Positions 12,281 through 22,373 of a stretch of DNA of 64,000 nucleotides are shown here, in pieces. The position numbers and the translations under genes are program-made. Under the pieces are notes generated by a model. That model was given only the letters and a program-made list of their open reading frames with translations, had not been told where the DNA came from and did not search any database. Position 1 is the stretch's first letter. Every line of letters starts with the position of its first letter. The stretch is from Bacillus sp. AFS055030 (GTDB lineage: Bacteria > Bacillota > Bacilli > Bacillales > Bacillaceae_G). The DNA is taken from assembly GCF_002574545.1 (NCBI RefSeq), contig NZ_NUGT01000007.1:1-64000 (forward strand). The letters run 5' to 3'.

Positions 12281-13657
12281 ATGGAATTCGATACAATTAC
12301 AGCCATATCGACACCAAAAGGCGAAGGTGCAATTGCCATTGTTCGTTTAAGCGGCGATGAAGCTGTTCTAATAGCGAATAAATTATTTAAAGAAAAAGAT
12401 TTAAATATAGTAGATTCACACACAATTCATTACGGACATTTAGTTGATCCAATTTCCGGGAATACTGTTGAGGAAGTGATGGTCTCGGTCTTGAGAGCAC
12501 CAAAAACGTTCACTCGTGAAGATGTTGTCGAAATAAATTGTCATGGTGGAATTTTTTCTGTTAATAAAGTACTTGAATTGGTATTATCACAAGGGGCTAG
12601 ATTAGCAGAGCCTGGTGAATTTACAAAAAGAGCATTCCTTAATGGACGAATCGACCTATCTCAGGCCGAAGCAGTTATGGATTTAATTCGTTCTAAGACT
12701 GACAGAGCAATGGCTATAGCTATGAATCAAGTTGAAGGTCGTTTGTCGAAACTAGTTAACGGCTTAAGACAGACATTACTTGAAATATTGGCTCATATAG
12801 AAGTAAATATTGATTACCCTGAATATGATGATGTTGAAGAAATGACCAATACTGTTTTAATAGAAAAAGCAAAAACAGTTCGAGTTGAAATACAAAAACT
12901 GCTAGAAACATCAAAACAAGGTAAGATTTTACGCGAAGGATTAGCTACTGTCATTATTGGTAGACCAAATGTTGGGAAGTCTTCTCTGTTAAATACACTT
13001 GTCCAGGAAAGTAAAGCAATCGTTACTGATATTCCAGGTACTACTCGTGATGTTATTGAAGAATACGTAAATGTAAGAGGTGTACCATTACGACTTGTCG
13101 ATACAGCAGGTATTCGTGAAACGAAGGATGTTGTAGAAGCGATTGGTGTTGAAAGATCTAAAAAAGTATTGAACTTAGCTGACTTAGTTTTATTTGTTTT
13201 AAATAATAATGAGCAACTTAGTGAAGAAGACCGTAAATTATTTGGCGAAATGAGCGGCAAAGATGTAATTGTGATCATTAACAAAACAGATTTGTCACAA
13301 AAGCTTGATATGGATGAAGTAAAAGCGTTAGTCGGTAATGCTACAATTGTTACGACTTCTTTAAAAGAAGAAAGAGGAATTGATGATCTAGAAAAAGCAA
13401 TTGCCAATTTATATTTTGAAGGGCAAATTGAGGCACAAGACTTAACTTATTTATCTAATGCTCGACATATTGCGCTATTAAAACAATCAGAACAGACAAT
13501 TAATGACGCGATTGAGGCAATGAAAAATGGTATGCCGATTGATTTAGTACAAATTGACTTAACAAGAGCATGGGAACTGTTAGGTGAAATCGTTGGAGAT
13601 ACAGTTCAGGAAAGTTTAATCAACCAGCTATTTTCTCAATTCTGTTTAGGAAAATAA
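12281..13657 (+). CDS. mnmE: tRNA uridine-5-carboxymethylaminomethyl modification GTPase MnmE
   Basis: Works with MnmG to modify the wobble uridine of certain tRNAs. The 458 residues comprise an N-terminal tetrahydrofolate-binding domain, a helical domain and an inserted Ras-like G domain with [19 protein letters not shown] and NKTD. It ends in the family hallmark CLGK (Cys455). ATG 12281 is chosen because GAGGTGA lies seven bases upstream and the product begins like B. subtilis MnmE; an upstream in-frame ATG at 12260 precedes that ribosome-binding site. mnmG follows after 20 bases. Confidence 0.95.
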   Translation: MEFDTITAISTPKGEGAIAIVRLSGDEAVLIANKLFKEKDLNIVDSHTIHYGHLVDPISGNTVEEVMVSVLRAPKTFTREDVVEINCHGGIFSVNKVLELVLSQGARLAEPGEFTKRAFLNGRIDLSQAEAVMDLIRSKTDRAMAIAMNQVEGRLSKLVNGLRQTLLEILAHIEVNIDYPEYDDVEEMTNTVLIEKAKTVRVEIQKLLETSKQGKILREGLATVIIGRPNVGKSSLLNTLVQESKAIVTDIPGTTRDVIEEYVNVRGVPLRLVDTAGIRETKDVVEAIGVERSKKVLNLADLVLFVLNNNEQLSEEDRKLFGEMSGKDVIVIINKTDLSQKLDMDEVKALVGNATIVTTSLKEERGIDDLEKAIANLYFEGQIEAQDLTYLSNARHIALLKQSEQTINDAIEAMKNGMPIDLVQIDLTRAWELLGEIVGDTVQESLINQLFSQFCLGK

Positions 13658-13677
13658 AATGGTTAGGAGGAGAAAAA

Positions 13678-15564
13678 ATGAGTTTTGAAGCAGGCAATTA
13701 TGATGTAATCGTCATTGGAGCTGGTCATGCTGGATGCGAAGCCGGTTTGTCATCTGCTCGAATGGGTGCAAAAACATTAATGCTGACAATTAATCTCGAT
13801 ATGGTAGCATTTATGCCTTGTAATCCATCAGTAGGTGGTCCTGCCAAGGGGATTGTTGTACGTGAAATCGATGCACTTGGCGGTGAAATGGGCAGAAATA
13901 TTGATAAAACACATATTCAAATGAGAATGTTAAACACGGGTAAAGGTCCTGCAGTACGTGCATTGCGTGCTCAAGCGGATAAATTCGCGTACCAACACGA
14001 ATTAAAGAAAACCATTGAAAATACGGAAAATCTAACACTAAAGCAAGGTTTAGTAGAGAGATTAATTGTAGAAGATGGACAATGCACGGGTGTAATTACG
14101 CAAACAGGTGCAATTTATCGTTCAAAGACAGTTGTCATTACAACTGGTACTTTCTTACGTGGAGAAATTATTGTAGGAGAATTAAAATACTCAAGTGGGC
14201 CTAATAACCAACAACCGGCAATAAAGCTTTCTGAGCACTTAGAGGAATTAGGAATAGAACTTGTTCGATTTAAAACAGGTACGCCTCCTCGTGTAAATAG
14301 TCATAGTATTGATTATTCAAAAACAGAAATTCAACCTGGTGATGATGTACCTCGTGCATTTTCTTTTGAAACAGAACCAGTTGAAACAGAACAAATACCT
14401 TGTTGGTTAACTTATACGAGTGAAACTACACATCAAATCATCGACGATAACTTACATCGTTCGCCGATGTACTCTGGTATGATTAAGGGAACTGGGCCAC
14501 GCTATTGTCCTTCTATTGAGGATAAAGTTGTCCGATTTAATGATAAACCGAGACATCAAATTTTCTTAGAGCCTGAAGGAAGAAATACTCAAGAAGTTTA
14601 TGTACAAGGGTTATCAACTAGTTTACCTGAAGATGTACAAGAAAAAATGCTTCGTTCGATTGCAGGCCTTGAAAATGTTCAAATGATGAGAACTGGATAT
14701 GCAATTGAATATGACGCGATTGTCCCTACACAATTATGGCCAACATTGGAACTTAAGCAAATTAAGAATCTGTATACTGCTGGTCAAATTAATGGAACTT
14801 CGGGTTATGAAGAAGCGGCTGGTCAAGGTTTAATCGCAGGAATTAACGCTGCGTGTCGTTCTCTAGGTAAAGAAGAGTTAATTTTAGATCGCTCTGAAGC
14901 TTATATTGGTGTTTTAATCGATGATCTTGTAACGAAAGGGACAAATGAACCATACCGTCTTCTTACTTCTAGAGCAGAATATCGATTATTATTGCGTCAC
15001 GATAATGCCGATTTACGTTTAACAAAAATTGGTCAGAGACTTGGTTTAATAAGTGATGAAAGATACGCAGAGTTTGAACAAAAGAAAATGTTAATTGAAG
15101 AAGAAATAGAGCGTTTAAAAGCAACGCAATTAAGACCGACAAAAGAAGTACAAGAATTAATTGCACAAAATGGTGGTAGTGAGCTAAAAGATGGTATTCG
15201 TGCAGCAGATCTTTTACGACGTCCTGAAATGCTTTATGAACATATACACCTTCTTGCTCCATCTGAAAAAGATCTACATCCAGATGTTAAAGAGCAAGTT
15301 GAAATACAAATTAAGTATGAAGGTTATATTGAAAAATCATTAAATCAAGTAGAACGCATGAAAAAAATGGATTTAAAGAAAATCCCTGAAAATATCGATT
15401 ATCAAGCTATTCACGGCCTTGCTACTGAGGCAAGACAAAAGCTTGAGCAAGTGCGCCCTCTATCAGTAGGTCAAGCTTCTCGTATATCTGGTGTTAATCC
15501 AGCAGATATTTCAATTCTACTTGTTTATTTAGAACAAGGAAAAATTGCAAGAATATCGAACTAA
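13678..15564 (+). CDS. mnmG: tRNA modification enzyme MnmG (GidA), FAD-dependent
   Basis: FAD-containing partner of MnmE in wobble-uridine modification. The product has 628 residues. The dinucleotide-binding motif [10 protein letters not shown] lies near the N terminus, followed by [21 protein letters not shown] and the central GTFLRGEI. The C terminus contains the helical region that contacts MnmE and ends [23 protein letters not shown] ribosome-binding site lies 8 bases before the ATG. It is in an operon with mnmE and rsmG. Confidence 0.96.
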   Translation: MSFEAGNYDVIVIGAGHAGCEAGLSSARMGAKTLMLTINLDMVAFMPCNPSVGGPAKGIVVREIDALGGEMGRNIDKTHIQMRMLNTGKGPAVRALRAQADKFAYQHELKKTIENTENLTLKQGLVERLIVEDGQCTGVITQTGAIYRSKTVVITTGTFLRGEIIVGELKYSSGPNNQQPAIKLSEHLEELGIELVRFKTGTPPRVNSHSIDYSKTEIQPGDDVPRAFSFETEPVETEQIPCWLTYTSETTHQIIDDNLHRSPMYSGMIKGTGPRYCPSIEDKVVRFNDKPRHQIFLEPEGRNTQEVYVQGLSTSLPEDVQEKMLRSIAGLENVQMMRTGYAIEYDAIVPTQLWPTLELKQIKNLYTAGQINGTSGYEEAAGQGLIAGINAACRSLGKEELILDRSEAYIGVLIDDLVTKGTNEPYRLLTSRAEYRLLLRHDNADLRLTKIGQRLGLISDERYAEFEQKKMLIEEEIERLKATQLRPTKEVQELIAQNGGSELKDGIRAADLLRRPEMLYEHIHLLAPSEKDLHPDVKEQVEIQIKYEGYIEKSLNQVERMKKMDLKKIPENIDYQAIHGLATEARQKLEQVRPLSVGQASRISGVNPADISILLVYLEQGKIARISN

Positions 15565-15585
15565 TAATAGATAGGGGTATTACTA

Positions 15586-16305
15586 GTGAATAAAGAACAA
15601 TTTATCGCTGCTCTTAAAGATAAAGGAATCGATTTGTCAGATTTTCAATTAAAACAATTTGATATATATTTCCACACACTAGTTGAGTGGAACAATAAAA
15701 TGAACTTAACTGCTATTACAGAAGAAAACGAAGTATATTTAAAACATTTTTATGATTCCATTAGCGCCGCTTTTTATTTCGACTTCGCTGATGAAATCAC
15801 TTTATGTGATATTGGTGCAGGAGCGGGCTTCCCTTCTATTCCAATTAAAATATGTTTCCCATCTATAAAATTAACGATCGTAGACTCCCTTCAAAAAAGG
15901 ATTACATTTCTAAACCATTTAGCGAAGGAATTAGAATTAGAGAATGTATCATTTATTCATGATCGTGCAGAAACTTTTGCTAAAAGAACTGGTATGAGAG
16001 AATCTTTCGATGTTGTAACTGCTAGAGCAGTTGCTAGAATGTCCGTGTTAACTGAATTATGCTTACCACTTGTTAAACAAAACGGTCATTTTGTTGCACT
16101 TAAAGGTGCTGCTGGTCAAGAAGAGTTGGATAAAGCGAATTATGCTATAAAAACACTTGGTGGAGAAGTTAAATCAATTAATCATTTTACTCTCCCAGGT
16201 GAGGACAGTGATCGAAATATTGTTATAGTAGAAAAGAAACGTAAAACACCAACTAAGTACCCTCGTAAACCGGGTACTCCTGGTAAAGAACCATTAGAGA
16301 ATTAA
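15586..16305 (+). CDS. rsmG: 16S rRNA (guanine527-N7)-methyltransferase
   Basis: Transfers methyl from SAM to G527 of 16S rRNA. The product has 239 residues, with [12 protein letters not shown] near the N terminus, the SAM-binding loop [12 protein letters not shown] and [12 protein letters not shown] start after AGGGG. It lies 21 bases after mnmG and is followed by a parS-containing palindrome and noc. The lysine- and proline-rich tail ([18 protein letters not shown]) is typical of Bacillus RsmG. Confidence 0.94.
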   Translation: MNKEQFIAALKDKGIDLSDFQLKQFDIYFHTLVEWNNKMNLTAITEENEVYLKHFYDSISAAFYFDFADEITLCDIGAGAGFPSIPIKICFPSIKLTIVDSLQKRITFLNHLAKELELENVSFIHDRAETFAKRTGMRESFDVVTARAVARMSVLTELCLPLVKQNGHFVALKGAAGQEELDKANYAIKTLGGEVKSINHFTLPGEDSDRNIVIVEKKRKTPTKYPRKPGTPGKEPLEN

Positions 16306-16322
16306 TATGATAAACTAACAAA

Positions 16323-16338
16323 TGTTTCACGTGAAACA
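16323..16338. promoter_or_regulatory. parS: Perfect parS site in the noc leader
   Basis: TGTTTCACGTGAAACA is identical to the B. subtilis parS consensus bound by Spo0J. It is the centre of a longer perfect 28-base palindrome at 16317-16344. It lies between rsmG and noc, about 50 bases before the noc start. Confidence 0.95.
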
Positions 16339-16390
16339 TTTGTTATGTTTATTCTATTGTGAACGAAATTCTAAAAGGGTGGGAATCACA

Positions 16391-17242
16391 TTGAAAAGCA
16401 CATTATCTAGGTTATTTGGCTTATCAGAAAAAGAAAATAGTGATGACGTTCAAGATTCGGTTTCGAGTAATGAAGTTATTCGCCAGATTCCAGTATCGGA
16501 CATTGTACCGAATCAGTATCAGCCTAGAACATTCTTTGATGATGAAAAAATTAAAGAACTAGCGCTAACCATTCGAACTCATGGTATTATTCAACCGATT
16601 GTTGTTAGGGAAATTAGACCAAACTTTTATGAAATAATTGCCGGGGAAAGAAGATTCAGAGCTGTTTCATCTTTAGGTTGGGATACAATTCCTGCAATTG
16701 TGAAAACGTTTAACGATACAGAAACTGCCTCAGTTGCTCTGATTGAAAATTTACAACGTGAAGAACTATCTCCATTTGAAGAAGCTGTAGCTTACCAAAA
16801 ACTAATTGATTTACATAACTTAACTCAAGAAGCTCTTGCACAGCGACTAGGTAAAGGTCAATCGACTGTTGCAAATAAATTGAGATTGTTGAAACTTCCT
16901 GGGGAAATACAACAAGCATTATTGGATAAGTCGATTACGGAACGTCATGCACGCGCACTTATTCCATTAAAGTTACCTCAACTCCAAATTACTCTTCTTC
17001 ATGAAATAATTGAAAAGCAATTGAATGTTAAACAAACGGAAGAACGAGTAGTTACATTACTTACTGAGAAAAAACCAAAGGCTAAACGTAAATTTAAAGC
17101 GATTAGCAAAGATATAAGAATTGCGATGAATACGATCCGTGAATCTTTACAAATGGTTACTAAAACAGGCATGAACATTGATAGTCAAGAAGAAGAACAT
17201 GATGACTATTATCAAATAACAATTAAAATTCCAAAGAAATAA
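16391..17242 (+). CDS. noc: Nucleoid occlusion protein Noc (ParB family)
   Basis: ParB-like CTPase that binds dispersed sites and the membrane to stop division over the chromosome. The 283-residue product starts at TTG 16391, 7-8 bases after AGGGTGGG. This start gives [15 protein letters not shown], equivalent to the N-terminal amphipathic membrane-binding helix of B. subtilis Noc. Other parts are the CTP-binding motif GERRFR (85-90), the [14 protein letters not shown] helix, and a helix-turn-helix [25 protein letters not shown] longer frame from ATG 16322 runs through the parS palindrome and is rejected. Confidence 0.93.
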   Translation: MKSTLSRLFGLSEKENSDDVQDSVSSNEVIRQIPVSDIVPNQYQPRTFFDDEKIKELALTIRTHGIIQPIVVREIRPNFYEIIAGERRFRAVSSLGWDTIPAIVKTFNDTETASVALIENLQREELSPFEEAVAYQKLIDLHNLTQEALAQRLGKGQSTVANKLRLLKLPGEIQQALLDKSITERHARALIPLKLPQLQITLLHEIIEKQLNVKQTEERVVTLLTEKKPKAKRKFKAISKDIRIAMNTIRESLQMVTKTGMNIDSQEEEHDDYYQITIKIPKK

Positions 17243-17248
17243 TCCTAA

Positions 17249-17279
17249 AATTCACCTCTTTTAAGTGGTGAATTTTTTT
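17249..17279 (+). terminator. Terminator after noc
   Basis: AATTCACC and GGTGAATT pair around a short loop and run into TTTTTTT, seven bases past the noc stop. It separates noc from soj-spo0J. Confidence 0.85.
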
Positions 17280-17369
17280 ATTGATTTATAAATCTAAACA
17301 CAACGATGAATCTATTCATGGTAAAATAGAAAATAAGAATTGTTTGTTGTGGAAGGAGTAGATTACATA

Positions 17370-18131
17370 GTGGTTAAAGTAATCTCTATAGCTAATCAAA
17401 AAGGTGGTGTTGGTAAGACTACAACATCGGTAAATTTAAGTGCTTGTTTAGCTCACTTAGGAAAAAAAGTATTACTAGTCGATATAGATCCTCAAGGTAA
17501 TGCAACTAGTGGTATTGGAATTGAAAAGGCTGACGTAAATCAGTGCGTTTACAATGTATTAGTTGATGATGTTGAGGCAAAAAATGTCATTTTAAACACT
17601 GCTATTCCAAATTTTGATATTATTCCGGCAACAATTCAACTTGCTGGAGCGGAAATTGAATTAGTACCTACCATTTCTAGAGAAGTACGATTAAAACGCG
17701 CTTTAGATACAGTAAAAGGTAACTATGATTATATTCTAATAGATTGTCCTCCATCACTAGGTTTATTAACTTTAAACTCATTAACTGCATCCGATTCAAT
17801 TATTATTCCAGTTCAGTGTGAGTACTACGCACTTGAAGGTTTAAGTCAGCTATTAAGTACTGTACGTTTAGTACAAAAACATTTAAATAAAAGTTTAGCA
17901 ATTGAAGGCGTACTGTTAACAATGCTAGATGCTCGTACAAATTTAGGACTCCAAGTTATAGAAGAAGTAAAAAAATATTTTCAAGATAGAGTCTATAAAT
18001 CAATTATTCCAAGAAATGTACGCTTAAGCGAAGCACCAAGTCATGGTAAACCGATCATTACATATGATCCAAAGTCAAGAGGTGCAGAAGTATATCTTGA
18101 TCTGGCAAAGGAAGTGATTGATAATGGCTAA
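17370..18131 (+). CDS. soj: Chromosome-partitioning ATPase Soj (ParA)
   Basis: Deviant-Walker ATPase that works with Spo0J in origin segregation and regulates DnaA. The 253-residue product has the signature KGGVGKTTTSVNL near residue 12, DIDPQGNATSG, DCPPSLGLLTLNSL and PVQCEYYALEGLSQL. GTG 17370 gives MVKVISIANQKGG, collinear with B. subtilis Soj; GGAAGGAG lies 11 bases upstream, and a TTG extension to 17340 is less likely. Its 3' end overlaps spo0J by 8 bases. Confidence 0.95.
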   Translation: MVKVISIANQKGGVGKTTTSVNLSACLAHLGKKVLLVDIDPQGNATSGIGIEKADVNQCVYNVLVDDVEAKNVILNTAIPNFDIIPATIQLAGAEIELVPTISREVRLKRALDTVKGNYDYILIDCPPSLGLLTLNSLTASDSIIIPVQCEYYALEGLSQLLSTVRLVQKHLNKSLAIEGVLLTMLDARTNLGLQVIEEVKKYFQDRVYKSIIPRNVRLSEAPSHGKPIITYDPKSRGAEVYLDLAKEVIDNG

Positions 18132-18960
18132 AGGTTTGGGTAAGGGTATTGGAGCATTTTTTCAAGATATTAATCAACAAGAAGAGTTAGTCCAGGAAAT
18201 CGATCTAAAAGAACTTAGACCTAATCCATACCAACCTCGTAAAGTATTTGATGAGACTGCAATGTTAGAATTAACTCAGTCAGTAATTGAACACGGGATT
18301 CTTCAACCAATCATTGCAAGAAAAAGTATAAAAGGTTTCCAAATCGTAGCTGGTGAAAGAAGATATCGTGCTGCAAAAAATGCAGGTTTAAATACGGTTC
18401 CAGTTATTGTAAGAGACCTGACTGAAGATCAAATGATGGAGTTAGCTGTTTTAGAAAATTTACAGCGAGATGATTTAAATCCTCTTGAAGAAGCAGAAGC
18501 ATATCAAACTTTAATTGAACAATTACACTTAACCCAAGAACAACTGGCGAAGAAACTTGGGAAAAGTCGTCCACATATAGCTAACTATTTAAGAATTTTA
18601 ACTTTACCAAACTCTGTTCAAAAAATGGTCGAAGAAGGTACTCTTTCAATGGGACACGGAAGAGCACTTTTAGGACTAAAACGAAAAGGGTTAATTGAAA
18701 GTACAGCATTAAAAGTAATTGAAAAAAACCTGAGTGTTCGAGAAGTTGAGACGTTAGTTAATGAACTCAATGAAAATGTTTCACGTGAAACACCAAAGAA
18801 AAGTCCAACTAAAAACATATTTTTTAGCGAGTATGAGGAGCTTTTACAAGAAAAATTTGGAACGTCGGTTAAAATTAAATCGGCTAAAGATAAAGGGAAA
18901 ATAGAAATCCAATTCTTTAACAAAGAGGATTTGGAAAGAATTCTTTCAATTATAAAATGA
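18124..18960 (+). CDS. spo0J: Chromosome-partitioning protein Spo0J (ParB)
   Basis: CTP-dependent DNA clamp that loads at parS and recruits SMC. The 278-residue product begins MAKGLGKGIGAFF, the N-terminal peptide that stimulates Soj. It then has NPYQPRK, the CTP-binding arginine box GERRYRA (GERR at 77-80), ENLQRDDLNPLEEA and the helix-turn-helix LTQEQLAKKLGKSRPHIANYLRIL. A C-terminal dimerisation domain ends ERILSIIK. ATG 18124 follows AAGGAAGTGA and overlaps soj. A perfect parS lies inside the gene. Confidence 0.96.
   Translation: MAKGLGKGIGAFFQDINQQEELVQEIDLKELRPNPYQPRKVFDETAMLELTQSVIEHGILQPIIARKSIKGFQIVAGERRYRAAKNAGLNTVPVIVRDLTEDQMMELAVLENLQRDDLNPLEEAEAYQTLIEQLHLTQEQLAKKLGKSRPHIANYLRILTLPNSVQKMVEEGTLSMGHGRALLGLKRKGLIESTALKVIEKNLSVREVETLVNELNENVSRETPKKSPTKNIFFSEYEELLQEKFGTSVKIKSAKDKGKIEIQFFNKEDLERILSIIK
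18777..18792. promoter_or_regulatory. parS: Perfect parS site inside spo0J
   Basis: TGTTTCACGTGAAACA, identical to consensus, within the coding sequence between the DNA-binding and dimerisation domains. B. subtilis spo0J also carries a parS, so this position is conserved. Confidence 0.95.
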
Positions 18961-18970
18961 GTTATTCATT

Positions 18971-19021
18971 AGGGAATATTAAATGTGTTGTCTTTCAATG
19001 CAGTTAATACTCCCTTTTTGT
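18971..19021 (+). terminator. Terminator after spo0J
   Basis: GGGAATATTAA pairs with TTAATACTCCC (one mismatch) around a long loop and is followed by TTTTTG. It is the expected end of soj-spo0J, facing yyaC. Confidence 0.7.
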
Positions 19022-19064
19022 TTTGATTTGCCTTTTTATAATTGAAAGTTAAGAAACTATTATG

Positions 19065-19652
19065 CTAATAATCTAATTGACGGGTAAATTTTCTTTCGGT
19101 TTCTTTAATTGAAGTCGCAATAAACTTAGCCATTTTCATTACTAGGCTTAGTCTAGTATTTTGTAAAACATAAAATTCCATAAATCCACTAACATTTACT
19201 ACGCCGGTTAAGTTAATTTCGCCTACTAAAGGTAACTCCTTTTTCATTGCAGCTCCAGGTTTTAAAGGACCATTGGATAAGCGCACGCTACCGATGCTTT
19301 TTACTCTGCCTAAACATGCATCTACAGCAATGATAAAAGGGTTGTTATACTTGCCTTTAATTATTTCAAGTTGTTCTGAAAGATTTAACGCATGAATTGG
19401 TTCATCAAGAGTACCATAATAGTGAAACTTACTTAAGTTTAATTCTCCTAACATGGTTCCCACTAAAGGACCTAAAGAGTCTCCTGTAGAACGGTCAGTT
19501 CCAATACATACAAAAACAATTTCTTTAGTGTGTAAACTTGGAAGCGACTTACATAAACGATCTGCAAATCTGTTAATAGCGTTTTCGTCATCTAGAAATA
19601 CAGAATAATCATCCTTGAATAGGTTACGCAAAGGATTTGCTGAAAATTGCAT
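19065..19652 (-). CDS. yyaC: Spore protease-like protein YyaC
   Basis: Member of the YyaC family, related to the GPR spore protease fold and found in endospore formers; its substrate is not established. The 195-residue product contains FVCIGTDRSTGDSLGPLVG, AVDACLGRVKSIGSV and a C-terminal FMEFYVLQNTRLSLVMKMA. It is the only minus-strand gene between rpmH and the right end, as in B. subtilis where it faces spo0J. Its separate orientation fits forespore-specific transcription, but no sigma-F promoter was assigned. Confidence 0.88.
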   Translation of the reverse strand: MQFSANPLRNLFKDDYSVFLDDENAINRFADRLCKSLPSLHTKEIVFVCIGTDRSTGDSLGPLVGTMLGELNLSKFHYYGTLDEPIHALNLSEQLEIIKGKYNNPFIIAVDACLGRVKSIGSVRLSNGPLKPGAAMKKELPLVGEINLTGVVNVSGFMEFYVLQNTRLSLVMKMAKFIATSIKETERKFTRQLDY

Positions 19653-19848
19653 AATATCGCCTACTTTTCATTTAAGAGAGTAGTATTAGTTTATGCAAAA
19701 TTTAAACAATTTATACTTTCGTCAAGCGACCTTCGTCATTAAAATTAAACTATTATTACATTTGTTCATATTTGTAGTTTTAAAGTGATAATTCGTTTAG
19801 TATTACGTTTGAAGTCATTTGAAAATAGTTAGGGGGAAAAAAGACAGT

Positions 19849-20745
19849 ATGAATAATGCAGCAGAAAATATAGAAAGTGCTGAAAAAGTAATAAAGAAAA
19901 GCATGCTAACGCCAGAACAATGGGACAATATTTTAAGATCATCAATAAAAATAGTTATAATTATTATTGTTTCAGTATTGGTTGTAAAACTCGGAAGAAA
20001 GTTAATCCGTAATCTCTTAAAAGTTAATGCTAGAGGACCGTTACAAGTATCAGAAAGAAGATCAGTGACGCTTATTAAGTTAATGGAAAATGTACTTGCA
20101 TATGTCATATTCTTTATTGCTACTTTGACGATTCTCCCGATCTTTGGTGTGGAAATAAAAGGACTTTTAGTTGGAGCAGGAATAGGTGGGGTAGCAATTG
20201 GTTTTGGTGCACAAAGCCTAGTAAAGGATATCATTTCTGGATTTTTTATTTTGTTTGAGGATCAATTTTCAGTTGGTGACTATATTAGAGTTCAAAATTT
20301 TGAAGGAACAGTATTATCAATTGGTTTAAAAACAACAAAAATTAGAAGCGGAACAGGTGAGCTTCATATCATCCAAAATGGAATGATTACCGAAGTAACT
20401 AATTTTTCATTACATAATGCTGTGGCAATGGTAGATGTTAGCATTTCTTATGAGGGCGATATTGAACATGCGCAATCTGTAATCGAAGAGCATTTAGAAA
20501 CGATGCCAGCTAGATATGAAGAAATGGTAAAACCTCCGGAGTATCTAGGAATCCAAAACTTAGGCCCATCAGAAGTAACTTTGCGAATCGCTTCAGAAGT
20601 TAAACCAATGACACAATTTAAGATTTCTAGAGCAATTCGAAAAGAAATTAAGGAAGTACTTGAAAGAAATAACATAGAAATTCCGTATCCAAAGATGGTA
20701 TTATATAAACAATTAGAACCTAAAAATGAAAATGCGAATGTATAG
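19849..20745 (+). CDS. MscS-family small-conductance mechanosensitive channel
   Basis: Membrane channel that opens under membrane tension to release solutes during osmotic downshock. The 298-residue product has two N-terminal membrane segments (about 33-50 and 80-100). The pore helix GLLVGAGIGGVAIGFGAQ continues into LVKDIISGFFILFEDQF, followed by the beta domain (GDYIRVQNFEGTV, NGMITEVTNFS) and an alpha/beta tail. ATG 19849 is preferred because AGGGGG lies 12 bases upstream; a TTG at 19819 precedes that ribosome-binding site. DUF951 and ychF follow. It resembles YkuT/YggB types, but the orthology is not certain. Confidence 0.88.
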   Translation: MNNAAENIESAEKVIKKSMLTPEQWDNILRSSIKIVIIIIVSVLVVKLGRKLIRNLLKVNARGPLQVSERRSVTLIKLMENVLAYVIFFIATLTILPIFGVEIKGLLVGAGIGGVAIGFGAQSLVKDIISGFFILFEDQFSVGDYIRVQNFEGTVLSIGLKTTKIRSGTGELHIIQNGMITEVTNFSLHNAVAMVDVSISYEGDIEHAQSVIEEHLETMPARYEEMVKPPEYLGIQNLGPSEVTLRIASEVKPMTQFKISRAIRKEIKEVLERNNIEIPYPKMVLYKQLEPKNENANV

Positions 20746-20782
20746 TTTATATGCTACTATTTTAAGGAAGTGAAGTTTTCGA

Positions 20783-20980
20783 ATGGAAGAAAAAGAATTT
20801 AACCTAAATGATATAGTAGAGATGAAAAAACCTCATCCTTGTGGAGTGAACAGATGGAAAATTATTCGAATGGGTATGGACATTCGATTAAAATGTGAGG
20901 GATGTGAACATAGCGTATTAATACCTCGTAGAGAGTTCACTCGAAAATTAAAAAAGGTTTTAGTTCGCTCTGAAGAGTAG
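20783..20980 (+). CDS. DUF951 family small protein
   Basis: A 65-residue protein, MEEKEFNLNDIVEMKKPHPCG then RMGMDIRLKCEGCEHSVLIPR. The spaced cysteines (CEGC plus an upstream PHPCG) suggest a metal-binding or nucleic-acid-binding knuckle. The DUF951 family is regularly encoded beside ychF and mscS-like genes in Firmicutes; no function is established. GGAAGTGAAG precedes the ATG. It is probably cotranscribed with the channel gene 37 bases upstream. Confidence 0.85.
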   Translation: MEEKEFNLNDIVEMKKPHPCGVNRWKIIRMGMDIRLKCEGCEHSVLIPRREFTRKLKKVLVRSEE

Positions 20981-20998
20981 AACGTTTTTTAAAACAAT

Positions 20999-21043
20999 GG
21001 GTATCTAGTAGAGCAACTTGAAGGATCGCTCGTATTAGATACC
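20999..21043 (+). other. Structured hairpin upstream of ychF
   Basis: GGTATCTA (21000-21007) pairs with TAGATACC (21036-21043), and inside it GAGC pairs with GCTC. Only a short TTTCG follows, so it is a weak terminator at best. It lies between the DUF951 gene and the ychF promoter. Confidence 0.5.
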
Positions 21044-21076
21044 TTTCGTATGTTATGAATTAATGTTTAGATTTTC

Positions 21077-21105
21077 TTGTTATTTTTTTTTGAAATCAAT
21101 ATAAT
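21077..21105 (+). promoter_or_regulatory. Sigma-A promoter of ychF
   Basis: TTGTTA (21077-21082), a 17-base spacer and TATAAT (21100-21105), 38 bases before the ychF start. Confidence 0.7.
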
Positions 21106-21143
21106 TGTGAAAGATTAACTAAGTTCGTATAGGAGTGGAAAAT

Positions 21144-22244
21144 ATGGCATTAACAGCAGGAATTGTAGGATTACCAAACGTAGGAAAGTCGACATTATTT
21201 AATGCAATTACACAAGCGGGTGCTGAATCAGCAAACTATCCGTTTTGTACAATTGATCCAAACGTAGGTGTGGTAGAAGTACCAGATTACCGTTTAGAAA
21301 AGTTAACTGAATTAGTACAACCTAAAAAAACTGTTCCAACAACTTTTGAATTTACTGATATCGCTGGGATCGTTAAAGGTGCAAGTAAAGGTGAAGGATT
21401 AGGAAATAAGTTTTTATCTCATATTCGTGAAGTGGACGCGATTTGCCAAGTAGTACGATGCTTTGCAGATGATAATATTACTCACGTATCTGGAAAAGTT
21501 GATCCGATTGCAGATATTGAAACAATTAACTTAGAACTAATTCTTGCAGACTTAGAATCAGTTGAAAAACGTATTGATCGTGTAGCTAAATTAGCAAAAC
21601 AAAAAGATAAAGATGCATCTTATGAACATGAAATTTTAGTGAAATTAAGAGAAGCATTTGAAAATGACAAGCCAGCTCGTTCAGTAGAGTTTACGGAAGA
21701 GCAAATGAAAGTAGTAAAAGGATTGCATTTGTTAACGACTAAGCCAATGCTTTACATTACTAATGTTGGTGAAGATGACCTTGTAGATGCTTCAGCTAAC
21801 GAATACGTTGAAAAAGTAAGAGAATTTGCAGCTAAAGAAGGTTCTCAAGTAATTGTAATCAGTGCAAAAATTGAAGAAGAAATCGCTGAGTTAGATGATG
21901 AAGAGAAACGTACATTCCTTCAAGAACTTGGAATTGAAGAATCAGGTTTAGATCAATTAATTCGTGCAGCGTATTCTTTATTAGGATTGGCAACTTATTT
22001 TACTGCAGGTGTACAAGAAGTAAGAGCTTGGACGTTTAAAAAAGGTATGAAAGCTCCACAATGTGCTGGTGTGATTCATAGTGACTTCGAACGTGGCTTT
22101 ATCCGTGCAGAAACGGTTTCTTTTGAGGATTTATCGACTTATGGTAATATGACAGCAGCAAAAGAAGCAGGCAAAGTACGTCTTGAAGGGAAAGAGTACA
22201 TTGTTCAAGATGGAGATGTAATGCATTTCCGATTTAATGTTTAA
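21144..22244 (+). CDS. ychF: Redox-regulated ATPase YchF (Obg family)
   Basis: Obg-like P-loop protein that prefers ATP over GTP and associates with ribosomes. The 366-residue product has [15 protein letters not shown] near the N terminus, [20 protein letters not shown] (G3 region) and NVGE in place of the GTP-specific NKxD, the change that marks YchF. A helical coiled-coil region and a C-terminal TGS domain ([10 protein letters not shown] to [11 protein letters not shown]) follow. ATG 21144 lies 8 bases after AGGAG; a GTG at 21135 overlaps that site. Confidence 0.95.
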   Translation: MALTAGIVGLPNVGKSTLFNAITQAGAESANYPFCTIDPNVGVVEVPDYRLEKLTELVQPKKTVPTTFEFTDIAGIVKGASKGEGLGNKFLSHIREVDAICQVVRCFADDNITHVSGKVDPIADIETINLELILADLESVEKRIDRVAKLAKQKDKDASYEHEILVKLREAFENDKPARSVEFTEEQMKVVKGLHLLTTKPMLYITNVGEDDLVDASANEYVEKVREFAAKEGSQVIVISAKIEEEIAELDDEEKRTFLQELGIEESGLDQLIRAAYSLLGLATYFTAGVQEVRAWTFKKGMKAPQCAGVIHSDFERGFIRAETVSFEDLSTYGNMTAAKEAGKVRLEGKEYIVQDGDVMHFRFNV

Positions 22245-22268
22245 TCGAATAGCAACTAAATTATTGAT

Positions 22269-22297
22269 TTGCTATCTTAAAAAAACTATGCTATAAT
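22269..22297 (+). promoter_or_regulatory. Promoter of the rpsF-ssb-rpsR operon
   Basis: TTGCTA (22269-22274), a 17-base spacer and TATAAT (22292-22297), preceded by TGC for an extended -10. Confidence 0.8.
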
Positions 22298-22325
22298 TTT
22301 AACTCGTGAGTGATTAATAAAATTG

Positions 22326-22366
22326 CTCCTTGCCCTTAATTGGGCCGTTAGACCAAAAGGAGGTGA
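22326..22366 (+). promoter_or_regulatory. S6:S18-type ribosomal leader candidate
   Basis: CTCCTT (22326-22331) can pair with AAGGAG (22357-22362), the rpsF ribosome-binding site, enclosing GCCC/GGGC (22332-22335 / 22342-22345) followed by CCG (22345-22347). A hairpin with an adjacent CCG is the hallmark of leaders bound by the S6:S18 complex. Here binding could hide the ribosome-binding site. The structure is seen in sequence; protein binding is inferred from the family. Confidence 0.65.
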
Positions 22367-22373
22367 CATTGTG

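Noticed and set aside
12450-12465. ATTTCCGGGAAT in mnmE as a Noc-binding site
   Set aside because: One base shorter in the core than the CCCGGG-centred consensus, so the symmetry is wrong.
16322-16390. Upstream extension of noc starting MFHVKH
   Set aside because: The extra codons are simply the parS palindrome and lack a ribosome-binding site. The TTG at 16391 has AGGGTGGG and restores the conserved N-terminal membrane helix.
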